DNA from: Streptomyces griseus
GTDB lineage: Bacteria; Actinomycetota; Actinomycetes; Nanopelagicales; Nanopelagicaceae
Direction: 5' to 3'
Assembly: GCA_945884695.1 (NCBI GenBank)
Contig: CAMCYO010000003.1
Location: forward strand, 1 to 64,000
Length of the DNA: 64,000 nt
Of the stretch, positions 18,813 to 28,287 are shown one piece after another. The notes beneath the pieces are model-generated. The model was not told the DNA's origin and searched no databases. It worked only from the letters and a program-made list of their open reading frames with translations. The translations under genes were made by a program, and so were the position numbers. The stretch's first letter is position 1, and the number at the start of each line of letters is the position of its first letter.

Positions 18813-19502
18813 GTGATTCGTTTTGAGAATGTCAGCAAGATCTATCCTGGTCAAGACAAGGCTGCTTTGGATAGCGTGAGCCTTGAAGTCTTGAAGGGCG
18901 AATTCGTTTTTCTCGTAGGCCTTTCAGGTTCCGGCAAGTCCACATTTTTGCGTTTAGTTCTGCGTGAAGATCGTCCGTCTTCAGGAACGATTCATGTTGC
19001 TGGAAAAGATTTGAACACTTTGGCAAATCACAAGATTCCAGAACTTAGGCGTCAAGTAGGAACCGTTTTCCAAGATTTTAGATTGCTTCCCAATAAGACT
19101 GTTTTTGAAAATGTTGCTTTCACACTTCATGTGCTCGGATATTCGAAGAAGGAAATCAACCGTGAGGTGCCTGAAGTTCTTGAGCTTGTGGGCCTTGAAG
19201 ACAAATCTGATCGTAGGCCAAGTGAAGTTTCTGGCGGAGAACAACAACGTATTGCAATTGCTCGAGCATATGTAAGCCGACCAGCAATCTTGATCGCCGA
19301 TGAACCAACAGGAAATCTAGACCCTGCAACAAGTGTTGGTATTATGAAATTACTTGATCGTATTAATCGCGAAGGAACAACGGTAGTTATGGCAACCCAC
19401 GATTCGGGCATTGTTGACCAAATGCGTAAGCGCGTAATCGAGTTGGATAGTGGAAATGTTATACGTGATCAAGTTCGTGGCGTTTATGGATATACAGGTT
19501 AA
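18813..19502 (+). CDS. ftsE: Cell division ATP-binding protein FtsE
   Basis: FtsE is the ATPase of the FtsEX complex, which links cytokinesis to peptidoglycan hydrolase activation. Visible motifs are Walker A GLSGSGKST (about residues 36-44), signature VSGGEQQR, Walker B ILIADEPTGNLDP and the switch histidine in ATHDSGIV. The start is GTG 18813. FtsX follows after 9 bases. About 165 bases upstream, after prfB, hold no gene and probably the promoter. Confidence 0.94.
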   Translation: MIRFENVSKIYPGQDKAALDSVSLEVLKGEFVFLVGLSGSGKSTFLRLVLREDRPSSGTIHVAGKDLNTLANHKIPELRRQVGTVFQDFRLLPNKTVFENVAFTLHVLGYSKKEINREVPEVLELVGLEDKSDRRPSEVSGGEQQRIAIARAYVSRPAILIADEPTGNLDPATSVGIMKLLDRINREGTTVVMATHDSGIVDQMRKRVIELDSGNVIRDQVRGVYGYTG

Positions 19503-19511
19503 GGAGAGAAC

Positions 19512-20414
19512 ATGCGCGCAAGATTCTTACTAAGTGAAGTCCAGATTGGGCTTCGTCGTAATCTCACCATGACTTTTGCTGTAGTAGTAACAGTTGCAAT
19601 TTCACTATCTCTATTAGGAATTGGCCTTTTATCTAATGCGCAAGTAAGTGCGATGAAAGATTATTGGTATGACAAGATCGAAGTTTCGGTGTATCTCTGC
19701 GGATCCCTTTCTGAGTCACCTTCATGCTCTGGCGGAGTAATTACATCTGATCAACGACTGCAAATAAAGGCAGATCTTGAAGCGCTACCAGTTGTCCAAA
19801 GTGTGTATTACGAATCGCAGTCAGAAGCTTTTACGCGATTTGAAGAAAGATTCAAAAATTCTGCCATTGCGCAAAATGTCACTGCCGATCAACTACCAGA
19901 GTCCTTCCGTGTTAAATTAAAAGATCCAACTCAGTTCCCCGTTATTGTGAGTGCCTTTTCTGGACGACCAGGTGTTGATGTTGTCCAAGATCAACGGAGC
20001 ATTTTGGAGAAGTTCTTCAACCTCTTAGGCGTTCTGCGTAACGGAGCGCTCCTAGTCGGAATTGCATCAGTTCTTACAGCAGCGTTGCTTATCAGCAATA
20101 CTCTTCGAATCGCTGCATTTAATCGTCGTCGCGAAACTGGAGTAATGAAATTGGTTGGAGCTACTTCGCTTTCAATTCAGCTTCCGTTCTTGTTAGAAGG
20201 AGTTATCTCGGCAATTTTGGGTTGGGGAATTGCTACTGGACTATTGGCTGGACTCAAGAGCGTCATCGATTCAAAAGTTGCTCCCTTATTGACCTTCACA
20301 AAATTCTTTGGTTGGGGCGAAGTATGGGTTGCATCTGGTTACTTGCTCGCAACCGGTTTAGTAGTCTCCATAGTTGCTTCAGTTGTAACACTTCGCCGCT
20401 ACCTTAAGGTCTAA
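19512..20414 (+). CDS. ftsX: Cell division membrane protein FtsX
   Basis: The 300-residue FtsX has a first helix near residues 20-42, a large extracytoplasmic loop to about residue 170, and three further helices. The loop carries two cysteines (LCGSLSESPSCSGG) that may form a disulfide. The helix order and NTLRIAAFNRRRETGVMKLVGA are typical of FtsX/MacB permeases. It pairs with the FtsE encoded immediately upstream. Confidence 0.93.
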   Translation: MRARFLLSEVQIGLRRNLTMTFAVVVTVAISLSLLGIGLLSNAQVSAMKDYWYDKIEVSVYLCGSLSESPSCSGGVITSDQRLQIKADLEALPVVQSVYYESQSEAFTRFEERFKNSAIAQNVTADQLPESFRVKLKDPTQFPVIVSAFSGRPGVDVVQDQRSILEKFFNLLGVLRNGALLVGIASVLTAALLISNTLRIAAFNRRRETGVMKLVGATSLSIQLPFLLEGVISAILGWGIATGLLAGLKSVIDSKVAPLLTFTKFFGWGEVWVASGYLLATGLVVSIVASVVTLRRYLKV

Positions 20415-20453
20415 ACTCCACGACATGTGGAGTTCAATGAGCGTCGGTACCTC

Positions 20454-20939
20454 ATGGTGAAAGAGGTTGGCCGAAAACTCATTGCGCAGAACAAGAAAGC
20501 CCGTCACGACTATTCAATTGAAGATGTATTTGAGTGTGGGCTAGTTCTTACAGGAACAGAAGTTAAATCGCTTCGACAAGGCCGTGCATCCCTAATCGAT
20601 GGATTTGCGATGGTTCGCGATGGCGAGCTCTGGCTAAGCGGAGTACATATTCCTGAATACACGCAAGGTACATGGACAAATCATGTCCCTCGTCGTGATC
20701 GTAAATTGTTAGTGCATAAAGTTGAGCTACATAAACTTGTAAGTAAAACTAAAGAAGGCGGACTAACTCTTGTTCCACTTTCACTCTATTTTAAAGATGG
20801 AAAAGCAAAAATTGAGTTGGCTGTTGCTCGAGGAAAGAAATCTCACGATAAGCGAGCAGCACTCCTGGAGCGACAAGCAGGCCGTGAAATTGAGCGCGAA
20901 ATATCCAGACGTCAATCAGGTAAATCCGAAGGCAGATAG
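20454..20939 (+). CDS. smpB: SsrA-binding protein SmpB
   Basis: SmpB binds tmRNA and carries it to stalled ribosomes. Family blocks are [48 protein letters not shown] and [24 protein letters not shown] prefer ATG 20454 ([12 protein letters not shown], 161 residues), which gives the usual length; a GTG at 20427 would add nine residues. The C-terminal tail is basic as expected. It follows ftsX and precedes the tmRNA gene. Confidence 0.94.
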   Translation: MVKEVGRKLIAQNKKARHDYSIEDVFECGLVLTGTEVKSLRQGRASLIDGFAMVRDGELWLSGVHIPEYTQGTWTNHVPRRDRKLLVHKVELHKLVSKTKEGGLTLVPLSLYFKDGKAKIELAVARGKKSHDKRAALLERQAGREIEREISRRQSGKSEGR

Positions 20940-21096
20940 TTTTACTGCTGAGTTGAGCCAGCGCCGAAAAAGTTATCTCTCGCTAAATTTGAGTTGCGAA
21001 ATCTCTCTTTTGTGTCAACTTTGAGCGTAAATTAATTGGGTTACCTAATGTCGTCTCCATCTTCTACACTTAGCCAACAATTACATAGTGGAAATG

Positions 21097-21140
21097 TCTA
21101 GAGAATATTTACGAATAAGATTTCGAATATATCCTCTAGA
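21097..21140. repeat. 19-bp imperfect inverted repeat between smpB and ssrA
   Basis: The left arm at 21097-21115 starts TCTAGAG and ends ACGAA. The right arm at 21122-21140 starts TTCGAA and ends CTCTAGA. They match at 16 of 19 positions, with the spacer TAAGAT. No U-run follows, so a classic terminator is unlikely. It may be a binding site or a processing hairpin near the ssrA promoter. The rest of 20940-21197 is AT-rich and shows no gene. Confidence 0.5.
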
Positions 21141-21197
21141 AAATACGCTTTTAATTCTCAAGGTTTGAATTCAACAGATGTTGAAATTTCTACTCTT

Positions 21198-21567
21198 GGG
21201 GGTGAACGGTCTCGACTTTGGATGTTGGGGCAGGGGAAGCGGGCCGAGGAAGCCAGGATGATCTCGTTAACCAATAACCTGTGCAAAAAAATAAGCGCCA
21301 GTACAACTGCCGCTGATTACGCCCTAGCTGCATAAGCTAGCCTCGTGATCCGTTAGCCCGGGTGAGCCTTCGATCCGGAATCTAGCGCCGTAAGAGGGCT
21401 TTTCATGGTGTTGGCTTTGCGAACGACACCAGAGAACAGTTTCGCAAATGAGTTTGTCGAATACTTGTGTGCAAGAGATTCGGAACTGAGAAAACGCTAG
21501 CCACACTACGCCCGTAGAAGCCCTGTTTTGATACCGAAGGACCCGGGTTCGATTCCCGGCACCTCCA
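21198..21567 (+). ncRNA. ssrA: tmRNA (SsrA), tag peptide ASTTAADYALAA
   Basis: The 5' end GGGGGTGAACGGTCTCGACTT and the 3' end GGTTCGATTCCCGGCACCTCCA are canonical; GGGGGTG (21198-21204) pairs with CACCTCC (21560-21566) to form the acceptor stem. The tag frame starts at the resume codon GCC 21297 and ends at TAA 21333-21335, encoding ASTTAADYALAA with the ALAA degron. The genome encodes ACTT rather than ACCA after the stem, so CCA must be added enzymatically. SmpB is encoded just upstream. Short reverse-strand reading frames here are shadows of the RNA. Confidence 0.96.
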
Positions 21568-21666
21568 CTTATTTATTTCTATTGCCAAAGGTAATTTTTA
21601 TTTCTATACCCAAACGTAATTCTTGTTGGCATGTCGCAGACCCTAAAACTCTATCTCTAGTCCTGG

Positions 21667-21963
21667 TTAAATCTTATTTCTACCGTCGATAAATTGTCGC
21701 TTAAGCGCAAGTATCGAAATTGCAGCTCCAGTTAGGCAGATGAGTCTGACGAAAATTGGTGTGGCGTTGATTGCGATTTGAATCCCAGCAACTATTCCAA
21801 TCAGTGCAAAGAAGAACACAGAAACTGATTGAAAAGCCCTAGCTACTTTGTATTTTCGCTCGTTGCCTTGATTGATAGTGATGCGAGTTAAGAAGTATGA
21901 AATTGGCCCACCACCAAGTGCGCATAGAAAAAGAATTCCCACAATCAGCGCGAGTGATTCCAT
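21667..21963 (-). CDS. Hypothetical small membrane protein
   Basis: The 98-residue protein has about three hydrophobic helices (near residues 2-24, 42-62 and 66-86) and a basic C-terminus. The ATG at 21963 is on the minus strand. It lies between the tmRNA gene and the DUF222-HNH gene. I do not recognise a family, and nothing in the context suggests a role. Confidence 0.55.
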   Translation of the reverse strand: MESLALIVGILFLCALGGGPISYFLTRITINQGNERKYKVARAFQSVSVFFFALIGIVAGIQIAINATPIFVRLICLTGAAISILALKRQFIDGRNKI

Positions 21964-22017
21964 AATGAGGGCACTCTACTCGCTGAAAAGCCAGGCTTAG
22001 TGAAACTGAATTATTAC

Positions 22018-23346
22018 TCAGACCGTTTCATGTATATCGCGTGCGGGGACAGAGTAGCTTTTACCTTCAGGTGAGGTCCAGAGGCAGGAACCATCGATCG
22101 CACTTTCTAACTTCCAACCACCATGAGTCTTCAGGCGATGATGTCGCCGACAGAGAGCGCCAAGATTTTCCAGTGATGTAGTTCCTCCTGTCTGCCAACT
22201 TTTTGCATGATCTAAGTCAGCTAAATGCGCAGGCCCTCGACACCCAGGAAAGCGACAAGTTCTGTCGCGCGCGATAAGAAAATCTACTAAGGCTTGCGGT
22301 GGCTCATAATTTTCTCGACCAAAGTCGAGAAGTGCTCCAGTTATTGGATCGGTGACGAATCGTCTCCATGTACCTTCGGATGCGAGCTCGCGAGCAACGG
22401 ATGCTGGAATTGCACCGTAACCAGCAAGTTGCCCAGGATTTTCTGCAAGCCCTAATAACGTAGGAAGGTCAATGGTTACGTTGATTGTTATTGGGCGACG
22501 ATGTGCGCGGATCTCACTGCCTGGCTGATCAAGCGACCATGTTGCAAGTGCAGTAAGAGCATCAGCACGTTTCATATCCATACTTTTTACTTCTGAATTC
22601 TTCTGTAGGCGCAAGTCAGCTTCTTCACTTCGAAGAATAAAGTTCTCAATCGCCGCCATAACGATTTGCGCATCTGCTGCAGGAAGAATTGCGACAACCG
22701 TGGAGATTCCGTCACTCTCGCGATAACAAGAAACGCGCCTGGTATCACGCGCTCTTGCAACCGCTTGCTCAAATTCTTGTGGCGCGACCCTGGCAAGAGT
22801 TGAGCGAACTTTATTGGCTACTTGTGCCGGTGTATGAAATTCAGCATGGGCGAGTGCGCTTTCTTCAATTTCACAAATCACTTGCGGAGAGAGACCGTCT
22901 CTAATCGCACTTGCAGTTTCACGAGCAATCACAGTGGCATGCGCTGGTGAAATCTCTCCGAGGGCGAGAGCGCCGCAGATATTAGGGAGATGGTTAACAA
23001 GAGTACGTGCGACGTCAATGCGCATTTGTGCAGTAGATCCTGAAAGCCGCAGTGCGGATGAGACATCCTCACGTTCTGCATCATCAACGCCTGACCAGAT
23101 ATTTTCATTCTGTGATGGCTCATCGCCAGCAACGGCAACAATTGCCCGTTGCATGGCCGCTTGTAGCCATGCGCTTTGACGTTCGAGCGCTGCTAAGTAG
23201 TCGATTCGTGCGCCACGTATAAGAGTCAAGGGATCTATCTCAAGTAATTCGGCCAGTGTCTTTATCCCAGGTGTGGCTACGTAGAGGCGCGCAAGTTTTT
23301 GAGTTACAACATCGGACTGCTCTCTAGGTGCGCCATTGTTTGACAT
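22018..23346 (-). CDS. DUF222 (13E12-like) HNH endonuclease
   Basis: The 442-residue protein has the DUF222/13E12-repeat region (ISPAHATVIARE and HTPAQVANKVRSTLARVAP) and a C-terminal HNH nuclease domain. The latter has zinc and active-site residues in CRFPGCRGPAHLADLDHAKSW and LCRRHHRLKTHGGW. Such genes are abundant in actinobacteria, often in several copies and sometimes linked to mobile DNA, but their biology is unclear. It lies close to a tmRNA gene, a common integration target, but no integrase is present here. Confidence 0.88.
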   Translation of the reverse strand: MSNNGAPREQSDVVTQKLARLYVATPGIKTLAELLEIDPLTLIRGARIDYLAALERQSAWLQAAMQRAIVAVAGDEPSQNENIWSGVDDAEREDVSSALRLSGSTAQMRIDVARTLVNHLPNICGALALGEISPAHATVIARETASAIRDGLSPQVICEIEESALAHAEFHTPAQVANKVRSTLARVAPQEFEQAVARARDTRRVSCYRESDGISTVVAILPAADAQIVMAAIENFILRSEEADLRLQKNSEVKSMDMKRADALTALATWSLDQPGSEIRAHRRPITINVTIDLPTLLGLAENPGQLAGYGAIPASVARELASEGTWRRFVTDPITGALLDFGRENYEPPQALVDFLIARDRTCRFPGCRGPAHLADLDHAKSWQTGGTTSLENLGALCRRHHRLKTHGGWKLESAIDGSCLWTSPEGKSYSVPARDIHETV

Positions 23347-23447
23347 ACATGCATCATCGAGGGCCTTGCTGACATTATTTCCGACTTATCCCCAGTGCAT
23401 TGTGAGCGATAAGAATGGGAAACTACTCCCGCTTTCTGGGTGAGAGC

Positions 23448-24425
23448 TTAACTTTCAATCAAATGGGTAGGTGCGTTATGCACCGCTGGCACAGTACCCA
23501 TAAGGCCTTTTTGAAAATCTTCGAAGGCTTGTAAAACTTCACTCTTAGTATTCATAACGAATGGACCCATCCATGCAACGGGTTCCTTAATGGGCAATCC
23601 TCCCAGAATAAATAACTCCATTTCTGGCGAGCGACTTTCCTGAACATCTCCTGCTCGCACAACAATCATTTCACCTTCATTGAAAATAGTGAGTTGTCCC
23701 ATTTGTACAGGGCGACGTTCTTCACCAACAAAGCCATGTCCTGCAAGTGTGTAAACAAGTGCGTTGTAATCAGCGCGCCAAGGTAAGCGAAGCTCTGCAC
23801 CGGGTTGCACCGTTGCATGTACCAGAGTAATTGGTGTTTGTGTCGAACCCGGGCCTTTATGTCCATCTACATCGCCAGCGATTACGCGAATCAGTGCGCC
23901 CCCATCGTGTGAGGATAAAAGCGCAACATCTTTTGCACGCAGATCTTGATAAGCAGGAGGTGACCATTTCTTGGAGGCTGGAAGGTTTACCCAGAGTTGG
24001 AAACCATGAAACAAACCACCACTCATCACTAAATGCTCGGGGGGAGTCTCAATGTGCAAAATACCGGCCCCTGCTGTCATCCATTGTGTGTCGCCATTAC
24101 TAATTGTTCCACCGCCACCGTTGTTATCACGGTGATCGAAGATGCCATCAATAATGTAGGTAACAGTTTCAAATCCGCGATGTGGATGCCATGGCGTTCC
24201 TTTTGGTTCACCCGGTGCGTATTCAACTTCACCCATTTGATCTAAGTGAATAAAGGGATCAAGCTGGGCAATGTCAATACCAGCAAATGCGCGACGAACA
24301 GGAAAACCTTCACCTTCAAAACCTTGAGGCGCAGTTGTAATTGTTCGCACGGTGCGTGCACGCAATGTAGATGATGCAATCACACGTGGAAGTACGGTGA
24401 TATCAGAAACGGTAACTGCAGGCAC
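23448..24425 (-). CDS. Pirin-family protein
   Basis: The 325-residue bicupin protein has the pirin metal-site motif PWHPHRGFETVTYI, with further ligands expected from the histidine in LHIETPPEH. RRAFAGIDIAQLDPFIHLDQMGEVEYAPG is typical of the family N-terminus. Bacterial pirins include quercetinase-like and redox-regulatory proteins, so the exact activity is unknown. The start is GTG 24425 with GGAG upstream. The gene is monocistronic. Confidence 0.88.
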   Translation of the reverse strand: MPAVTVSDITVLPRVIASSTLRARTVRTITTAPQGFEGEGFPVRRAFAGIDIAQLDPFIHLDQMGEVEYAPGEPKGTPWHPHRGFETVTYIIDGIFDHRDNNGGGGTISNGDTQWMTAGAGILHIETPPEHLVMSGGLFHGFQLWVNLPASKKWSPPAYQDLRAKDVALLSSHDGGALIRVIAGDVDGHKGPGSTQTPITLVHATVQPGAELRLPWRADYNALVYTLAGHGFVGEERRPVQMGQLTIFNEGEMIVVRAGDVQESRSPEMELFILGGLPIKEPVAWMGPFVMNTKSEVLQAFEDFQKGLMGTVPAVHNAPTHLIES

Positions 24426-24488
24426 TTAAGGCTCCAAACTTTCAGAGTCAAATAGTAGTTGAACTTTCAACTACTCGCAACTCAGGAG

Positions 24489-25895
24489 TTAAAGGTTCTT
24501 AAGTGCGCTCACCACTTTTGTCAGGGTTTCTTTTGCATCGCCAAATAGGAGCGTAGTTTTTGGATCGTAGAGAAGTTCATTCTCGATACCAGCAAAACCT
24601 GGACGCATGGAGCGCTTTAGAAAAATAACATTTGCGGCATCTGCAACTTCCAGAATTGGCATTCCGTAGATTGGGCATCCTGGAGAGTTCTTTGCTGCAG
24701 GGTTTACGACATCGTTTGCACCAATAACAAGTGCCACATCTGTTTGAGCAAATGTAGGGTTTACTTCTTCCATCTCAACGAGTTGTTCGTATGGAACATT
24801 TGCTTCAGCCAATAAAACATTCATATGGCCAGGCATGCGTCCTGCCACTGCATGGATTCCATAAGCGACATCAATTCCTTTAGCAGCAAGTACATCTGCC
24901 ATTTCGCGAACTGTGTGTTGTGCTTGAGCGACAGCAAGTCCGAAACCAGGAACGATGACAACGCGACGTGCATAGTTGAGCAAAATCGCTACATCTTCAG
25001 GAGATCCAGATTTAACTGGGCGCACTTCCAGTGCACCGGTATCTGCCTGAGGCTTGGCAGTAAAGGCTCCAAAGAGAGTTTTAAAGAGTGAGCGACCCAT
25101 TGCCTCAGCCATTAAGCGCGTGAGAATTGTTCCACTTGCTCCAACCAAGGTACCAGCAACGATAAGTAGTGTTGTTTGTAGTACGTAACCACTTGCAGCA
25201 ACTGTAAGTCCAGTAAATGCGTTAAGTAGTGAGATAACGATTGGAACATCGGCTCCACCAACTGGGAGTACGAACAGAATTCCAAAGAGTAAGGAAAGTC
25301 CACCAAGAACTGCCAGTGATGTATTTCCACCTGAATTGATAACCCAACCACCGGCAGCAAATACACCAACAACATTTGCCGCAATCACTAAACGACCACC
25401 AGGAAAAACAACCGGACGTGTAGTCATCAACTCTTGAAGTTTTGCAAAAGTAATACAAGATCCAGAGAATGAAACGCTTCCCACAATTACAGTAAAGACA
25501 GTTGCTACTACCTCAGCCAAAGTAGCTTCAGAACCAAGCTTGAGATACTCAACTATTGCAACAAGAGCAGCTGCACCGCCACCAACGCCATTAAATAGCG
25601 CAACAAGTTGTGGCATTGCCGTCATCTGTACTCGGCGAGCTGCTGGAACTCCAACAATTAAACCAAGTCCGATAGCACCAATAATTAAAGGCAAGTGGTT
25701 AAGTGGCAGTGGGTGGTAGTTGCCATCTTCTTTATTGCCAGTGAAGAAGAAGACGAGAAGTGTTGCAACGGTTGCACCGAATGCGCCAATGAGATTTCCG
25801 CGACGCGCAGTCTTTGGATGTGAGAGGCCTTTAAGAGCAAGGATGAAACAGACTGCAGCAGCAAGGCCTATGAGATCGTAGAGATTACGGTTCAT
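24489..25895 (-). CDS. pntB: NAD(P) transhydrogenase subunit beta
   Basis: Proton-translocating transhydrogenase couples hydride transfer from NADH to NADP+ with proton flow across the membrane. This 468-residue beta subunit has about nine membrane helices followed by the NADP(H)-binding domain III (from about residue 290), with VIVPGFGLAVAQAQH, GIHAVAGRMPGHMNVLLAEA and IGANDVVNPAA. It overlaps the preceding gene by 4 bases in a three-gene operon. Confidence 0.95.
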   Translation of the reverse strand: MNRNLYDLIGLAAAVCFILALKGLSHPKTARRGNLIGAFGATVATLLVFFFTGNKEDGNYHPLPLNHLPLIIGAIGLGLIVGVPAARRVQMTAMPQLVALFNGVGGGAAALVAIVEYLKLGSEATLAEVVATVFTVIVGSVSFSGSCITFAKLQELMTTRPVVFPGGRLVIAANVVGVFAAGGWVINSGGNTSLAVLGGLSLLFGILFVLPVGGADVPIVISLLNAFTGLTVAASGYVLQTTLLIVAGTLVGASGTILTRLMAEAMGRSLFKTLFGAFTAKPQADTGALEVRPVKSGSPEDVAILLNYARRVVIVPGFGLAVAQAQHTVREMADVLAAKGIDVAYGIHAVAGRMPGHMNVLLAEANVPYEQLVEMEEVNPTFAQTDVALVIGANDVVNPAAKNSPGCPIYGMPILEVADAANVIFLKRSMRPGFAGIENELLYDPKTTLLFGDAKETLTKVVSALKNL

Positions 25896-26179
25896 TTCTT
25901 CTTACCTTTGAACATTTCAAGCATTCGATCGGTGACTACAAATCCACCCACCATGTTGATTGTTGCTAAAACGATCGCAACAAGTGCTAAAGCAAGCTCT
26001 AGGTTATTTGAAGAGTGATCTGCGACAACGATTGCGCCAACCAAGATAACTCCATGAATAGCGTTTGCACCACTCATTAAAGGCGTATGAAGTGTTGAAC
26101 TCACTTTTGAAACAACTTCAAAACCAACAAAGACTGCAAGAGTAAAGATTGCAAGAAGAGCCATGCCGTTACTCATCAT
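25892..26179 (-). CDS. NAD(P) transhydrogenase subunit alpha, membrane part
   Basis: The 95-residue protein has about three hydrophobic helices and the PntA domain II motif FVGFEVVSKVSSTLHTPLMSGANAI. In this organism the alpha subunit is split into a soluble NAD-binding protein and this membrane piece (PntAb), as in many alphaproteobacteria and actinobacteria. It overlaps both neighbours by 4 bases. Confidence 0.92.
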   Translation of the reverse strand: MMSNGMALLAIFTLAVFVGFEVVSKVSSTLHTPLMSGANAIHGVILVGAIVVADHSSNNLELALALVAIVLATINMVGGFVVTDRMLEMFKGKKK

Positions 26180-27288
26180 TTTTTGATGACCTCTTTCTTT
26201 AACTCGCCATTATGTGTAACAACTGATCCAGAAATAATCTCATCTGCGAAATCAGGAGTTACGACACCCTCTTTAGTCATGAGTGCCAAAATATTTACAA
26301 CGTTGCGTGAATACAACATTGATGCGTGGAATGGAAGTTGGCTAGGGATATCTTTTCCGCCCCAAATCTTTACTCCACCTGCAGTTGTGACAATTTCACC
26401 AGCAAGAGAACCTTCAACGTTTCCACCAGTTTCAGCGGCTAGGTCAACGATTACCGCGCCTGGTGCCATTGCATCCACCATTGCTTTTGTAACAAGTCTT
26501 GGTGCAGTGCGCCCTGGTACTGCAGCAGTGGTGATCAGTACATGTGATTTAGCAATGTAAGGAGTCAAGAGTTCGCGTTGTTTAGCAGCGCGCGCTTCAG
26601 TCATCTCTCGTGCATATCCACCAGCACCTTCAAGAGATTCAAGTTCAAGGTTGATGAATGTTGCACCCATAGATTTCACTTCGTCAGCAGAGGATGGGCG
26701 AACATCGTATGCAGACACAACTGCGCCAAGTCGGCGAGCTGTTGCAATTGCTTGTAGGCCAGCAACACCGGCACCGAGAACAACAACTTGTGCGGGTGTA
26801 ACAGTTCCAGCCGCTGTCATTAATAATGGAAAGAATCGAGGTGAGAGTTCTGCACCAACGAGGACTGCTCTGTATCCAGCACAGAGTGCTTGCGATGTAA
26901 GTGCGTCCATTGATTGCGCTCTTGAAATGCGAGGCACTAATTCAAGTGAGAAAGCTGTAACACCAGCTTTTTGCGCTGCTTCGATGCAATCTTGAGCAGT
27001 TGTGATGGATAAGAAAGAAATGGTGATCGCACCTTTTTTCAAGGTTGCCATCTGTGCGGGAGTAAGTGGTTGTACTGAAAGCACTACATCTGCTTCTTTG
27101 AGTACATCTCCTGCAACAACTCGAGCGCCAGCGCTCTCGTATTCGGAATCGGAGGCTTGAGCATGTAGGCCAGCTCCAGATTGGATTGTTACATCCAAAC
27201 CAAGACGCACCAATTTATTGATGATATCTGGAACGAGGGCTACACGTTTCTCGCCACTTTTAGTTTCTGTGGGAACGGCTACGCGCAT
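26176..27288 (-). CDS. pntA: NAD(P) transhydrogenase subunit alpha, NAD-binding part
   Basis: The 370-residue soluble domain I begins MRVAVPTETKSGEKRVALVP and contains the Rossmann segment VVLGAGVAGLQAIATARRLGA, with a typical mobile loop region near KQRELLTPYIAKSHVLITTAAVPGR. It binds NAD(H) and docks on the membrane subunits encoded downstream. TACGGT lies six bases before the ATG on the minus strand, consistent with a leaderless operon transcript. Confidence 0.94.
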   Translation of the reverse strand: MRVAVPTETKSGEKRVALVPDIINKLVRLGLDVTIQSGAGLHAQASDSEYESAGARVVAGDVLKEADVVLSVQPLTPAQMATLKKGAITISFLSITTAQDCIEAAQKAGVTAFSLELVPRISRAQSMDALTSQALCAGYRAVLVGAELSPRFFPLLMTAAGTVTPAQVVVLGAGVAGLQAIATARRLGAVVSAYDVRPSSADEVKSMGATFINLELESLEGAGGYAREMTEARAAKQRELLTPYIAKSHVLITTAAVPGRTAPRLVTKAMVDAMAPGAVIVDLAAETGGNVEGSLAGEIVTTAGGVKIWGGKDIPSQLPFHASMLYSRNVVNILALMTKEGVVTPDFADEIISGSVVTHNGELKKEVIKK

Positions 27289-27348
27289 GGGGTAACCGTA
27301 GCCGTATATCTATTTATTTGTCACCATTTGTACGTGAATTTACGAGGG

Positions 27349-28287
27349 CTAGCGCCCTTTGATTTCTCCTCGTACAAGATGATAGAGAAGAGATTGAATA
27401 GTTGTACGTCGATGTAGTGCTTCACGCCACACTACCGATGAAGGACCATCAATAACTTCAGCACTTACTTCTTCACCTCTATGAGCTGGAAGACAGTGCA
27501 TAAATATTGAATCTTTAGCAGTGAGCTTCATTAACTCTGAGTTAACAGCAAACGGCTTTAAGACTTTCATCTTCTCTACGCGATCAGCTTCTGGATCCCC
27601 CATGGACATCCATACATCTGTGTAGAGAACGCTTGCATCTTTTGCAGCAGATTCTGGGTCATGTGAAACTTCAATTACTGCTCCCGTTGATTGTGCAATT
27701 TCTTTTGCTTGTGCAACAACTTTTGAATCTGGTGCCCATTTACCCTCCGGTGTCGCAGCAACTACGTGTGCTCCCATAATTGCACCCATTGTCAACCAAG
27801 CATGGGACATATTATTTCCATCGCCAAGGTATACGAATTTTCTGCCAGAGATATCTTTTCCAAATTTTTCTTGGATAGTAATCCAGTCGGCAAGCAGTTG
27901 AGTTGGATGATCGTCATCGGTCAGTGCATTGATAACAGGCACCGATGATGCACGGCCCAATTCATTTACATCCGATTGCGCAAAAGTTCTAACAATTAAC
28001 GCGCTTGCATAACCGCTGATAATTCGCGCAGTGTCTTCGATTGTTTCGCCACGTCCGAGTTGCAAATCATCGCCGCGGAGAAATATCGGGGTTCCGCCTA
28101 GATGTGCAACCGCAGTTTCTGACGCGAGACGAGTGCGCGTTGATGGCTTGGTCATATAGATCGCAACTGTGCGGTTTGCGAGTGCGGAACTAGCTTTCAA
28201 CGGATCTTTTGCAAAATCGCTAGCTGTTGAAAGTATGAGGTCAACGTCGGCACGCGACAAGTCAGCGGTGCGAAGTAGGTCTTTCAT
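27349..28287 (-). CDS. argF: Ornithine carbamoyltransferase
   Basis: The enzyme transfers the carbamoyl group from carbamoyl phosphate to ornithine, giving citrulline for arginine synthesis. Motifs visible are STRTR (carbamoyl-phosphate loop), DDDHPTQLLADW and the ornithine loop HCLPAHRGEEV. I favour the second ATG (28287; 312 residues): TAAGAT ends six bases upstream and leaves no room for a ribosome-binding site for the first ATG at 28293. No other arginine gene is adjacent. Confidence 0.92.
   Translation of the reverse strand: MKDLLRTADLSRADVDLILSTASDFAKDPLKASSALANRTVAIYMTKPSTRTRLASETAVAHLGGTPIFLRGDDLQLGRGETIEDTARIISGYASALIVRTFAQSDVNELGRASSVPVINALTDDDHPTQLLADWITIQEKFGKDISGRKFVYLGDGNNMSHAWLTMGAIMGAHVVAATPEGKWAPDSKVVAQAKEIAQSTGAVIEVSHDPESAAKDASVLYTDVWMSMGDPEADRVEKMKVLKPFAVNSELMKLTAKDSIFMHCLPAHRGEEVSAEVIDGPSSVVWREALHRRTTIQSLLYHLVRGEIKGR

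Noticed and set aside
21324-21588. Two short reverse-strand reading frames over the tmRNA gene
   Set aside because: They are antisense to a well-supported tmRNA and have no family resemblance; known false calls of this type are common.
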